From contig NC_134015.1 of NCBI RefSeq assembly GCF_040712315.1, positions 42,987,464 through 43,051,463 on the forward strand: a stretch of DNA of 64,000 nucleotides. The letters run 5' to 3'. The position numbers and the translations under genes were made by a program. The DNA is from Castanea sativa (lineage: Eukaryota; Streptophyta; Magnoliopsida; Fagales; Fagaceae). Of this stretch, positions 47,410-57,545 are shown piece after piece (position 1 is the first letter of the stretch; each line of letters starts with the position of its first letter). The notes under the pieces are model-generated. The model saw only the letters and a list, made by a program, of their open reading frames with translations, made no database searches and was not told the origin of the DNA.

Positions 47410-47700
47410 AATTCTCGATAGATCAAGAGATATCAAGAGGTGTTAAGAATTAAAACTTGATGGATAGAGCTATTGAGGAGCTATCAAGAGGTGTCCACAG
47501 CAAAAGAACCTCGATGGATTGAGGAGCTATCGAGGAGACAGAAACTTTCTCGATGGATCGAAAAGCTTTCAAGAAGCTATCGAGACAAATTCTCAAAAAC
47601 TTCAATGGATCGAAATTGCGATAGTAGCTATCGAGAAAAGAGGATCAAGAACTCGATAGATAGCCTAGCTATCGAGAGATATTGAGAAGCTGTTGAGATT
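47410..47700. repeat. TCGATGGATCGAG / GCTATCGAG motif cluster
   Basis: About seven imperfect units of 35-45 bp carrying CGATGGATCGA-type and GAGCTATCGAG-type words in opposing orientation, so hairpins are possible. The homologous cluster is at 58076-58310. Confidence 0.75.
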
Positions 47701-48762
47701 GCTCAAAAATAGTTTTTCAAGGAGAGAAAAACACAAACATGAATGCAATCAAAAGAACTACTTAACCAAGGATCTAAACAACATTTGAAACTCTCAAAAA
47801 CATCTCTCAACAAGAAAAATTTCAAGCATATAGATCCAAAACACACACACAAACTAAATAAGTCTAATCAATTTTATTTTTCAAAAAAAAGTCAAGACAA
47901 TTTAGTGGGCATACATTAACACATGTGTTCCTTGTGATGGCCAAATTACATTGTACTTGCATATGTATCAAAGGTAGCAAAGAATATTGCGTGTTGTGTC
48001 TGAAAAATATTGCAAGATTGCATAAGTGTCTACATGTTATGACAATTTGAGATATGAACAAATCAAATTAACTACACACGATCATAACTGCTTGATGGGG
48101 ACTATCACCTTTGAGGTACATCATATAATTCTCGCATCTCCTTGAAGACACGCTTGCAATCATACATAAAGCATATTGATTCTTTTTGCTTTTATTTTTC
48201 TTTGCATATTTTCTTTTAAGCTATCATGCATGGGCATATAAGAGAGAGAAAAGATATACCAAATTATGTTTAGCTTTTGACATTGCACTTTTGCTATGCC
48301 GAAGTATACAGATATCATTTCATGATTGGTGGGCAACAGATGTGAGATGGTCATTTATGCCTTTCTCTTAGGAATTTCTAGTCCTTCCCGTCAAAAAGTG
48401 TGATCCGAGTGTTAAGTACAAAAGATTACTTAATCTTACTCATCACAAAGATGAGCCACAGAGCTCACTTGCTTAGTTGTGTATAGAGATGCTCGTCTAA
48501 ACTACAAAAGATACAAAGTTTAGAAAACTTTGTTTCAATGGCCATCCAAGGTACACAAGTACCAATGTACACAAACACACACTGTTTTGTATTTTTCTGA
48601 TTTTTCAATTTTTTTTTATGAAAAACAAAATAAAGCAAAACTAAAATCAAATGAACAAAACATGTTAAACAAAAGCATAGCATAAAACTAGACTGACTCA
48701 AAACAAGAAAGCAAAACACAAAAGTAATGCAATCAAAGAGTAAAGTAAAAAGTGACTAAATC
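47701..48762. other. Non-coding tail region of the copia derivative
   Basis: Matches 58311-59280 of the other copia element along its length (for example CTTGTGATGGCCAAAT at 47931 / 58548 and CAAGTACCAATGTACACAAA at 48556 / 59163). No ORF is conserved between the copies, so it is untranslated. Confidence 0.7.
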
Positions 48763-49324
48763 ACTTAGAGCATTTTTCCTTCCACACCTTGGAAGATCCT
48801 TTCCTTCTAGTTAACCCTTGAACCAGTGGTGAGGGGGAAGAATTGCAACCATTCAAGCTCGAAAGGAACATGAGGGCTTTGAGTAGATCTCCAAGAGGAG
48901 CAAGAGACGATGGAAACTGATTCTGGTTTCCCGATGAGATCATACTATTGCTCTGTTAAGTGGCTAATCACTTATAGCAATTAGGTCGAGTATGTCCGGT
49001 TACTCCACAGTGATGGTAGAGATGCTGCTTCTTCTGTCTAGATTTTTGGGTATTACCCTTCTTAGCCCTAGGGTTTTTAGTTTCTTTATTAGCAAGCTTA
49101 GGGGGTGCTCTTAAGATAGATTTACCCTTGTCTATGTTCTCACTAGCCAACATAGTTTTGACATCATTGTTCTTAGATTCAACACTATTAACAGGTGAAA
49201 CAAAAATAGTATTACTAGAGGAAGCAATGTTAGGAGAAGAGAAATCATACCCTAAACTGGTTCGATCAGAAGCATATTTCTGGGCGCTAAGCATCTCATC
49301 AAGCTTTGCACTTAAACTGGCCAA
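48763..49324 (-). pseudogene. copia gag, C-terminal part
   Basis: Reads LASLSAKLDEMLSAQKYAS at the top, a lysine-rich linker (KETKNPRAKKGNTQKSRQKK) and a zinc knuckle YHHCGVTGHTRPNC, then stops, with weak continuation PLGDLLKALMFLSSLNG down to a TGA at 48763. The first knuckle cysteine is tyrosine (TAC for TGC), so the CCHC zinc site is lost. Gag normally coats genomic RNA. The N-terminal two thirds and the 5' untranslated leader are missing, removed together with the inner end of the 5' LTR at a junction near 49354. Confidence 0.85.
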
Positions 49325-49369
49325 AGGGTAGGTTCTAAGTCATTACATTGTTTGGGGGGGGGGGGGTTC

Positions 49370-50171
49370 TAAGTCACCACTCATGAGAATCCACTATTAT
49401 CACAACAAATAGTTACAAGTAAAGGAATCCAAATACCTTATACGAACCTATAGTTGAACCTTAACCCAATACACAATTGGAGTTGTTCTGTAGTGACAAT
49501 CTCTCCTTTTTGATGTACGACTCCCAGTACGAGACTAACCAATCGATGCGCAGATCCCAATACGAGACTTAATCACCAGCTTGAGAAAAATGTTGGCTGC
49601 AAAGTTCTTTAATTCATCAACATGATAAAGATCACAAAGATCCTTGGTCACAAAACCCAATGGCATACAAACACAGTAGCTTCTTCAAGAGAAAGATGAA
49701 CTAGGGCAAATTCTTTCTCTGGTCACATATTGCATGAATAAAACTTTGCTCTACACTTGCACAACCTTTGACGGCCCTTAAAATAATCCTTATATATGTT
49801 TAGGGTTATGAGAAAATAAAAGCTAAACATGTACACACGGATTGGAGTGAAATCAAATCTGAAAAATTGATTTTCATAAATCTCAATAGATAGGGTATCT
49901 ATTGAGTAGGTTTCAAGCATCGGACTAAAGCAGCCTTTTAAACCTCAATAGATGCTATCTATCAAGTTAGCTGTCGAGCTTTAAAATCATGCACTTCTTC
50001 ACTTGTTTCTTGGATAGATTTGCATGGCTTCAATACTTGGACTAGAATCTTGTTCCTTGAAGTATTAAACACATCCTATAATATCCAATTATAAGTAAAG
50101 TCTGTTTTGTCAAAGGATTAGCCAATTTTAAATGACATATATTTCTAGCATCATTTACGTATGTCCTAACA
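49370..50171 (-). repeat. Truncated 5' LTR of the nested copia derivative
   Basis: About 802 bp matching 44290-45077. Outer end intact (TGTTAGGACATACG on the minus strand). The inner 200 bp, the primer site and gag start are deleted; the break is marked by a 13-G run (49354-49366). Confidence 0.92.
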
Positions 50172-50176
50172 TTGGG

Positions 50177-50440
50177 GTTTAAAGTGTCTCCCCCCATTTG
50201 TTGATGTTGGGTTACTTGACTGGGGTTCAAAGTGTCTCCCCCCGTCTATGGATGTTAGGTGATTTGGTTGGGGTTTGAAGTATCTTGTAGGTCGGATATG
50301 GGATTATGATGTTGCAGTAGCAGAGTGTTCTCTATGCTCACGGGCTTTAGTATCATGATGGGAGTGATGAGCTTGGAATTAGAGCTACTAGCTTGATATT
50401 TGATCTTAGGTCCTCTTTGTAGCCTTCCTTCGGATCTTGA
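50177..50440 (-). pseudogene. gypsy gag, N-terminal part, with 51-bp repeats
   Basis: Continues the gag of 43289-44074 across the nested insertion. Minus-strand translation gives repeated DTLNPSQVTQHQQMGG-like units (DTSNPNQIT, DTLNPSQVT, DTLNPN). Two in-frame stops fall in the first unit, so the reading frame is dead. Upstream text (SKLITPIMILKPVSIEN) remains open for a while but no clear start is seen. Confidence 0.6.
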
Positions 50441-50450
50441 ACGAATTCTT

Positions 50451-50502
<52 letters not shown>

Positions 50503-51033
50503 AGAATAGGGTTTCTTGGGTTAATTAAAGCTAGGTCACCATCTGCATCAACCAACCAAGCAAAACAAACACACACAACATGCAATGCAATTTTAACATG
50601 GATTGGCCTAAGGGTAGGTTCTAAATCATTACATTGTTGGGTGGGTTTGTTGTTTTATTGTTTCCCATAGTTAGGACGTTACACCTCCCAACTTGTAATG
50701 TAATCAACATTGCGTTGGTCCAAATGGCATGGTCTGTTCTTTACAGTTAACAAGAAATGATCCAGTGACTTTAGGCTATGAGTTGGAGAGTTCGCCACTA
50801 GGTACCTGAATCTAATGAAGACCGGTAATCCATGGTTACTACCACCACATGTTGTTGAAAGGGGTGCATACATATTTGTTATTTGGATGGCACACACTAT
50901 GAGAGTTAGGGAAAACTTTTAACAAACAAAACAAACAACAAAATATCATACAGCATCTCAACAAATATTGAACACATATAATAAACAAACAAACAACAAT
51001 ATCATGCAAGACCATACCCAGTGGAGTTGCCAC
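50441..51033 (-). other. 5' leader of the gypsy element with primer-binding site
   Basis: TGGCAACTCCACTGGG (minus strand, 51032 downwards), one base after the LTR end, is the expected primer-binding site; similar TGGCGACTCC sites are found in Tat/Ogre elements. A C8/(CT)n tract lies at 50449-50499. A 36-bp stretch at 50604-50639 recurs at the copia deletion junction (49318-49353). No coding domain. Confidence 0.7.
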
Positions 51034-53278
51034 TGTGAGAGACCAGGAAATTTGGTGCTCTCAAAAATGAGAATTTTCGAGTGCTTTTAAGGGCACCTCT
51101 CTTTTTGGGTAAGTGGTGTGGAGTCGCCACTTATTTTTTTATACAAAAAAAGAAAAAAGAAAAAAATACAATACAAATTTACATGATTGAAATGTCTCAA
51201 TTTTATTGATTAGATAAAATCAAATACAAGTTTGATAAATTGGAGATTATATGGCTTTGGGTCCTAGTTACAAACTACCCAAAATAAAAATATAGATAAA
51301 GCCTAGGTCTACCTATCTAAAGACACTAAATTCGGAGGTTAGGTTATGGAATGGGAAGGTATTAGACTCTTGTGACCATTGTACCATTTTTATGCATGAC
51401 ATGAATGACATGTTGAATAAAATTGAATCACATGAATCTATTTTATGAATATGCCCTCTTCTTTGTTAAAAAGAAAAAGATCTATTTTTTGAGATAAGAA
51501 ATTAAATTGGGTTTTAAAAAAAGCAAATCTAATTTTTTAGAACTAAAATAATGGTTTTTGATTTGTAAGAAAAATTAGATATGTTTTGTGATAAAAAAAA
51601 AAAAAAATCAGATTTGTATATTAAAAGAAATCAGATCTATTTTTGTATGTACAAAAAATAAGAAAAATATTTTTTGAGAAGAGGACTTCATTCATGAAAT
51701 AGATCTATGCTATAAACACAACCAAACAAAACCATTCATGATCCTCTTATAATTTCAAAATCTGTTATGTTTAAAAAAAAAATCAGATCTACATCTAAAG
51801 AAAACGTAGATCAAATTTTTTTTTTTAAATAAGAAAAATTCAGATTTGTATCTAAGGAAAATAAAAATAACTTTTTTTGTTAAAAAAATTCTGATCTGCA
51901 TCTAATGAAGATTCAAATCAGTTTTTAGATTAAGGAAAATTTAGATTTGCATCTAATGAAGATGTAAATCAGTTTTTTGTTTGAGAAAAATTCAGATCTG
52001 CATCTAAGGAAGACGCATATCAGTTTTTTATTTGAAAAAAAAAAATTCAGATCTACATCTAATGAATGTAGATCTGTTTTTATTTTGAGAAAAAGAAGTG
52101 ATAACATCTAGATTTTTGAAACTAAGAAAGAGATCACAACAATAATAAAAAGAATCAAGAACACATTCAACAAAATAAATCAACAATTCATGATATGAAT
52201 CTTTGAAACAACTAAACTGAAAGAAATATATAAACATGCATATCACAAGAAGAGAAACTTAAGAAAAAAGAAGGGTTAATAAGAAACAACCTCTTGCATG
52301 GAACACTCTTCTTCTTGAGAGGATATTTTAGGGTTCAAAGAAATTTATACAATTATCTTTGAAACCTAAAAACCCTAGCTTTAAGAGAGAGAATATCAGA
52401 AAAAGGGAGTCAGAATTATGAGAAATTTGAGAGTGTAAAAACGTGTCTCTCTCCCCTTAGAAAAAAATGTGAGTTGAATTCTGAAATCCATCCTTTATTG
52501 ATAGAGTCTGAGATGCTTAAAAAATAAGCAAAGACGTTTAGAATGCAAATCAGGATGCGTATTTCTGTGAAAAAGTCAAAAATGATGGTTTTATCGTCAC
52601 TCGAAGAGCATCGGGTCAAAGCCCTTATTGGTGCGATTCGGCACTTTGAAAGTGCCGATCGGCACTCCAAAAGTGCTGAATGGAACTCTTGGATTCCAAT
52701 CATGCTTTCATGTTTGGGTGCATTTTGGACTCTTTTGTTACGTTTTGTTGAGCAAGGCCTTGCACTTAGATGTGTTTTCAATCCGTATTCTAAGATTATT
52801 ATCTCTTTTCTAGATAATTCAGGTCTTTTCAACAACAATTATCTTTTAGATAAATACTCTAAAAATCTTGATAAATTCTGGATTATCTACAATTTTATTG
52901 TTAATCCAATTATCTCGTTTTATTCCCATGCAAGTAATCCTATTTTTGACACTAATTAACAACCAATCACAAAATTATTTAATTAATTTTAATTATTTAA
53001 CCAATCAGAATTAATTTAAACTAATCATGCATGGTCGACTCTACCTAGACACAATGCATGCTGACCATGCAAACTTGATCATGCGATATTTTTCGATCTG
53101 ACGGTCCGATTTGGAAACTGGGCATACTGTTGCGATCATTAGAATCTCAAGATCATTTTTATGATTATGCAATAAACAAATTAATGCATGTAATGCAATC
53201 ATGAGTTTTGGGGTATGTGGATGATCACTCCAGTCATCTTCCTTGATTAAATCATAGGTGCAAAATCGAGTGTCTACA
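51034..53278 (-). repeat. 5' LTR of the gypsy element
   Basis: 2,245 bp. The plus strand starts TGTGAGAGACCAGG and ends GTGTCTACA. It aligns with 33411-35571 along its length, with visible substitutions and indels (for example, 33770-33810 is absent from this copy), which implies considerable age since insertion. It bears the same GTGCCGATCGGCACTCC block (52650). Confidence 0.95.
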
Positions 53279-53499
53279 ACTGCATAAATTGAGGTCACGA
53301 ACATATAACTATGGTGAGTTACTAACTATTTAATTATTTTTTTCAAGTAATTATTTTTGACTAATCCAAATGCATAATTATTTTCTACATTTTTTAGGTT
53401 ATGTCTTGATAAATTTTCTTTTCTCAATTCATGGTTTTGGTTTCAATTGTTACCAAAACAATTAAATATGAGAAAGAACGAAAAATCCCAAATCCAATA

Positions 53500-53830
53500 T
53501 TTTTTAAGATAATAAATTCTTATATAAATCACATGTGCTACACTCGTATTCAAAGTCTTAATTAAAATTTAACACTTGCAAGTCATGTCCTTAAGTAATT
53601 TCTAATTTATGAAATTTCAACTTGAATTTAAAAAAATTTAATAGTAACTTTATATCTTTAACTTGTCTCACTATCCTAGTTTTATGGAATTGGATTTTAA
53701 ATTCAAATAATTTTAATTTACCATTATATCCATAACTTTTCTTATTATATATTAAACATTTTCAAATATATAATAAAATAAATTTTGGAAGTATGAAAAA
53801 GTAGACACTAAATCAATCTATTCTATATAC
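53500..53830. repeat. Extra copy of the defensin-like gene's upstream region
   Basis: Segments such as TTTATGAAATTTCAACTTGAA, TAACTTTTCTTATTATATATTA and GTATGAAAAAGTAGACACTAAAT match both 25580-25780 and 54700-54865. No gene follows it: a (CA)n(TA)n tract (53833-53893) and the start of the next block come instead. Confidence 0.6.
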
Positions 53831-53834
53831 ATAT

Positions 53835-53893
<59 letters not shown>
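53826..53893. repeat. (CA)n(TA)n microsatellite
   Basis: Compound dinucleotide run at the border between the extra upstream copy and the second gene block. Confidence 0.95.
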
Positions 53894-53898
<5 letters not shown>

Positions 53899-54461
53899 TG
53901 CATGGTTTTAATGAATTTTTCCTTTAAACATGACAATCAATGAGCAATACTCTAACACAAACACAAAGTTTGGTGAGGTAGAAGGCTTAGTAAGGTAGAA
54001 GGCTTAGTAAAGAGAATTCTAAAGATGAAACTTTCTTTCTTAAAAAGAATATATATATATATATAGGGAAAATTTGTTAAAATTAAAATAATTAAATATG
54101 TGAAACTGTTGGATGAGTGATTAGAAAAATAATAATTTTTATTATGTATTACTAAATTTGAATAAAAATATCATATTTTAAATCAGTTGTTCTTAATATA
54201 AATTTTAGAAATAATTAGTGCACTATTTATATAAATAATTAGTGCACTATTTATAAATCATTAATACATGAAAATAAATGCATTTACCCATTAATACTCC
54301 TTGGATATACATAAAATAAATTCATACTATTACACTGTTTGGTAGATATATATGAAAATATGACAACAGTGAAATAATAAGCATTAAATTATTCTTTTAC
54401 TAATCAAGAGCACAATTATTTTTATATTATTTATTGCATATGTTATTAAAACTAGTTTGTA

Positions 54462-54489
54462 ACCCCGTGCATATGCACGAATACATTTA
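54462..54489 (-). mobile_element. Helitron-like 3' terminus
   Basis: On the minus strand: CGTGCATATGCACG (a 14-nt perfect palindrome), GGG, then TTACAAA and CTAG at 54465-54462, followed by T. This is a good plant Helitron 3' end. The matching site in copy 1 (near 25258) lacks it. The element extends to higher coordinates, perhaps to about 54670; its 5' end is unclear. Confidence 0.65.
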
Positions 54490-54503
54490 AAAATAATTAC
54501 AAT

Positions 54504-54539
<36 letters not shown>

Positions 54540-55034
54540 AGAATCTAAATAGATTTAGACTCTTCTGTTTTTGCATTCAATAATCTACTTGCCACAAAAA
54601 TTAAAAAATTAGATGGAACACATGCGCAAAATTAAACTCCAATTAAAATTCAATTTAGAATCTAATTGAATTTAACTTTTAGTTTAAGTATAAAATGTGT
54701 GTCCTAATTTTATATCCTTAACTTTTCTTATTGTCTTAATTTTTTGGGAACTAGATTTTAGATTTTAGATTTTATATTGATCTTTATATATTTTTATTAT
54801 TATTGAATCATTTTTAATTATATATTAAATTAAATTTACTAAGTATGGAAAAGTGAATACTAAATAAAAAATGTATTTCTATACCAAGATAATAAATGCA
54901 TTTATCACATTAAAACATGAGTATAGTATCAAACACTATAAGGATTACTATTAGACACTGTAAATATTACCATCATCAAGCAAATCGATTTGCATAGTCA
55001 TAACAAACTCCACGACTAGAACAAGAAGAAAATA

Positions 55035-55094
55035 ATGGAGGCAACTTCTTCCAAAATGGCTTTCTTGGTCATCCTACTTGCTTTTGCAACTTGT

Positions 55095-55128
<34 letters not shown>

Positions 55129-55371
55129 ATTTGATTTTTTATGTGATGGTGGCTAGGTTTATCATTACCAAGAATGTCAAATGCTGTGACTAAATGTTCC
55201 CGCGATATTGATTGTGAACTCAAAATCAAATGCAAGTGTCTCGCCCTTTGTGTAAATGGAACATGTCAATGCACATGCCCTGCAACCCGAAAACAAGCTC
55301 TGGTTGAAGGCAATGAAGACAATCTCCCAAAAATTAGCAAACACTACGCATTAAAAAATAATGAAAACTAA
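55035..55371 (+). CDS. Defensin-like secreted cysteine-rich peptide, copy 2
   Basis: Exons 55035-55092 and 55157-55371, intron 55093-55156 (64 bp, GT...AG, mostly a CT run). Spliced length is 90 residues. The start and exon 1 are nearly identical to copy 1 (MEATSSKMAFLVILLAFATC). The intron length is not a multiple of three, so splicing is required to join the signal peptide to the mature part; 64 bp is short for a plant intron, close to the working minimum. Mature cysteines run C-x5-C-x5-C-x-C-x3-C-x4-C-x-C-x-C: eight again, but three residues are lost between Cys3 and Cys4. The cysteine-free C-tail (about 29 residues) is kept. Secreted defence or signalling peptide by family inference. Confidence 0.72.
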
Positions 55372-55475
55372 AATGAGTACAAGAAGTTGTACCTTTCTTA
55401 GGGATAATAATTTCTAACTAGGGGCAAGTGGTGTAATTTCCAAAAAGGAATAAGATCCATTATCAATTTATTAAT

Positions 55476-55621
55476 GTTGAAATAGAAAGGACAATTTGGA
55501 CTTCTTGGCATGAAAAAAAAAATAATTGTGATACCAAATGAAGGAATTGCAAATTTCTCTAACATTATGTTAGGATTCATGTCCTAAATTCCAATTGTAC
55601 CATTTTATTGACACCTTGTGA
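55476..55621. other. Junction sequence before the copia 3' LTR
   Basis: Contains a TATTGACACCTTGTGATGA copy (55600-55618) that repeats LTR-edge text found 41 bp later, probably a small duplication of the LTR end. Confidence 0.5.
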
Positions 55622-56376
55622 TGATAGGCCAAAAATATATTGACACCTTGTGATGAATTAACCAATTTATTAGCCAAGTGAATTAATTAGGTTTAATTAC
55701 ATGCAATGAGCGTGGTAGCATAAACAAATCACCAAATAACTAAAAATGCAACGGAAATTAAATGACACGGTGATTTGTTTATGAATGGGGAAAACCTACA
55801 CGGCAAAAACCCCACCGGGTGATTTTAAGGTCACCACTCCTAAGAATTCACTATTATCAAAACAAGTGGTTACAAGTAAAGGAATCTCAGTACCTTATAC
55901 CAATCTACAACTGAACTCTTACCCTGATACCCAATTAGACTAGTTGTGTAGTGACAATCTCTCCTTGTATTGCAACCTGTGATGACCTTTAAAATAATCC
56001 TTATATATGTTTAGAGTTGTGAGAAAAGAAAGCCCAAACACATACTCACGAATTGGATAAAAAATAGCTCTGTAAAACTAAGTTTCATAAACCTCGATAG
56101 ATACCCTAGCTATCGAGCAGCAGTCAAGCCTTGGGCTGAACAGCTCTTTTAAAACTCGATTGATACTAGCTGTCGCTTTAATGAACAACATTTCTTCACT
56201 TGATTCTTGGACAGACTTGCATGGCTTTAAAACTTGAACTTGAAACCTTGTCTCTTGAAGTATTAAACACATCCTAGATCTACCCAATTACAAGTAAAGT
56301 GTGTTTTGTCAAAGGATTAGCCAACACATAAAATGTTGACATATGCTCTTAACATCAAATCACATATGTCCTAACA
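55622..56376 (-). repeat. 3' LTR of the copia element (755 bp)
   Basis: TGATAGGCC on the left and ATGTCCTAACA on the right, the family termini. It is about 240 bp shorter than the copy at 44080-45077, chiefly through loss of the GTTGGCTGCAAAGTTC block after CTCTCCTTGTATTGCA (55970). Confidence 0.95.
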
Positions 56377-56960
56377 ATCTCCCCCTTTGGCATTCCGTGA
56401 CAAAACCACAACAAACAAATGAATATATGAGAGAAGTCATAAATCACTCAACTCATACTTACTTGTTGAATACAATAAAATCTATACTAACACAAACTCT
56501 AGAAAAACTTTGCAAGAAGAGAGTCCATGGCAAGAAGACTTTGACAACTTGTATTTCTGAAACACATAAACAAAACTCATCAAGGCATCTTTGTGTGAAA
56601 TAGAAAAAAAAAGAAAAAGAAAAAGATTGCATACAATAAATAAGAAACATGTGTATAAAGAGAAAAAAGAAATAACACATGTAAAGATAGGTGAAAGAAC
56701 ATACGTCGAAATATATATAAACCAAATATAAGTACAATGTATGTCAAATGGTCACAAGACCCATGTACAAGAGATAATGTATCTAACAAAGAAAGAAAAG
56801 AAAAAGAAAAAGAAAAAGAAAATCTTCACTACATCCCTCAAAAAAATGAACACTCCCCCTAACAAGAATCTCCTATACTAACCCTCCCCTTATGAGTATG
56901 ACTACTCTTATATCCAAAACTACTCCCCTTTTTTGTCACGAGTGACAAAGGGTTAGTGTA

Positions 56961-57545
56961 TCAAGTAGACATCTCATCAGCACTAGAAGAGCTAGCACCA
57001 TTATCCTCAACATCAGAAGTATTAGCATCACCATCATCGTTCTCATCCTCAGAAGCCTCTGGAGTAGGAGGAGGAGAAGCAACGAAGCCACCCATGACAA
57101 CCTGTTATCGTGCAATACAACCAACACGGGTGTTCACTTGACACAACTCATCACTGAGAGTGTCAAGGAGAGCATCCATGCGCACAAGCTGTGCCATGAT
57201 GTCCTCGAGTGTTACACCGCTCGTAGAAGAAGAGGGAGCGGATGTGGATGGAGCTGTAGAAGCTGGAGGAACCGTCAATCTGAACCACCTCAAATGTAGC
57301 TGCGCCTCACTCCATTTAACAGTAGCGGCGTCTATGGCACATATAACATGGAAGTGGTCGGAAACGGGAAAGGGAACAGAAAAATGGTGTAGAATCCTTG
57401 TGATAACAGAAGGGAAGATGAGTTTATCACGAGTCGCCGTATCTCTATACACATTTATGAGTGAAAGAATGAAATGAGAGGGGAAGTCTATAGTAAGATG
57501 CTCAATAAGGGATAACAAAAACTGAGCGTGGGGCTTTATAATGGA
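56961..57545 (-). pseudogene. Accessory ORF, 3' half, second copy
   Basis: Reads LSQYNSIIKPHAQFLLSLIE, DFPSHFILSLINVYRDTATR, VICAIDAATVKWSEAQLHL, then a Ser/Pro/Thr linker (STAPSTSAPSSSTSG), a coiled MDALLDTLSDELCQVN segment, an in-frame TAA near 57105, and an acidic tail ending at TGA 56961. It aligns with 45683-46300 of the first copy. The 5' half is gone: the reading meets an AG-rich tract at 57548 that in the other copy lies just upstream of the start codon. Function unknown; same domain call as the first copy. Confidence 0.72.

Larger units (their letters stand above)
44080..50171 (-). mobile_element. Nested SIRE-like copia derivative lacking pol
   Basis: TGATAGGCC at 44080 and CCTAACA at 50171 are LTR outer ends; TTGGG at 44075-44079 and 50172-50176 is a perfect 5-bp target duplication inside the gypsy gag. 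In element sense the order is truncated 5' LTR (50171-49370), 3' end of gag (49324-48763), non-coding tail, accessory ORF (46852-45683), purine tract and 3' LTR (45077-44080). Protease, integrase, RT and RNase H are absent, so it was mobilised in trans or lost them later. Confidence 0.95.
33411..53278 (-). mobile_element. Non-autonomous Tat/Ogre-like gypsy element (gag only)
   Basis: LTRs at 51034-53278 (5', element sense) and 33411-35571 (3') begin TGTAGACAC and end CTCTCACA in element sense. Flanks CCTGC (33406-33410) and ACTGC (53279-53283) match at 4 of 5 positions. A primer-site-like TGGCAACTCCACTGGG follows the 5' LTR, and an AGGGGCATTC purine tract precedes the 3' LTR. Inside are a broken gag and several tandem-repeat arrays; protease, RT, RNase H and integrase are absent. 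A copia derivative (6.1 kb) is nested in gag. Such gag-only terminal-repeat elements depend on a relative's pol. Confidence 0.9.
53900..55475. repeat. Duplicated block, copy 2 (with defensin-like gene)
   Basis: Partner of 24530-26795. It lacks the MULE-type MITE and instead has a Helitron-like end at 54462. The 3' flank match runs to about AAGATCCATTATCAATTTAT near 55455. Confidence 0.8.
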
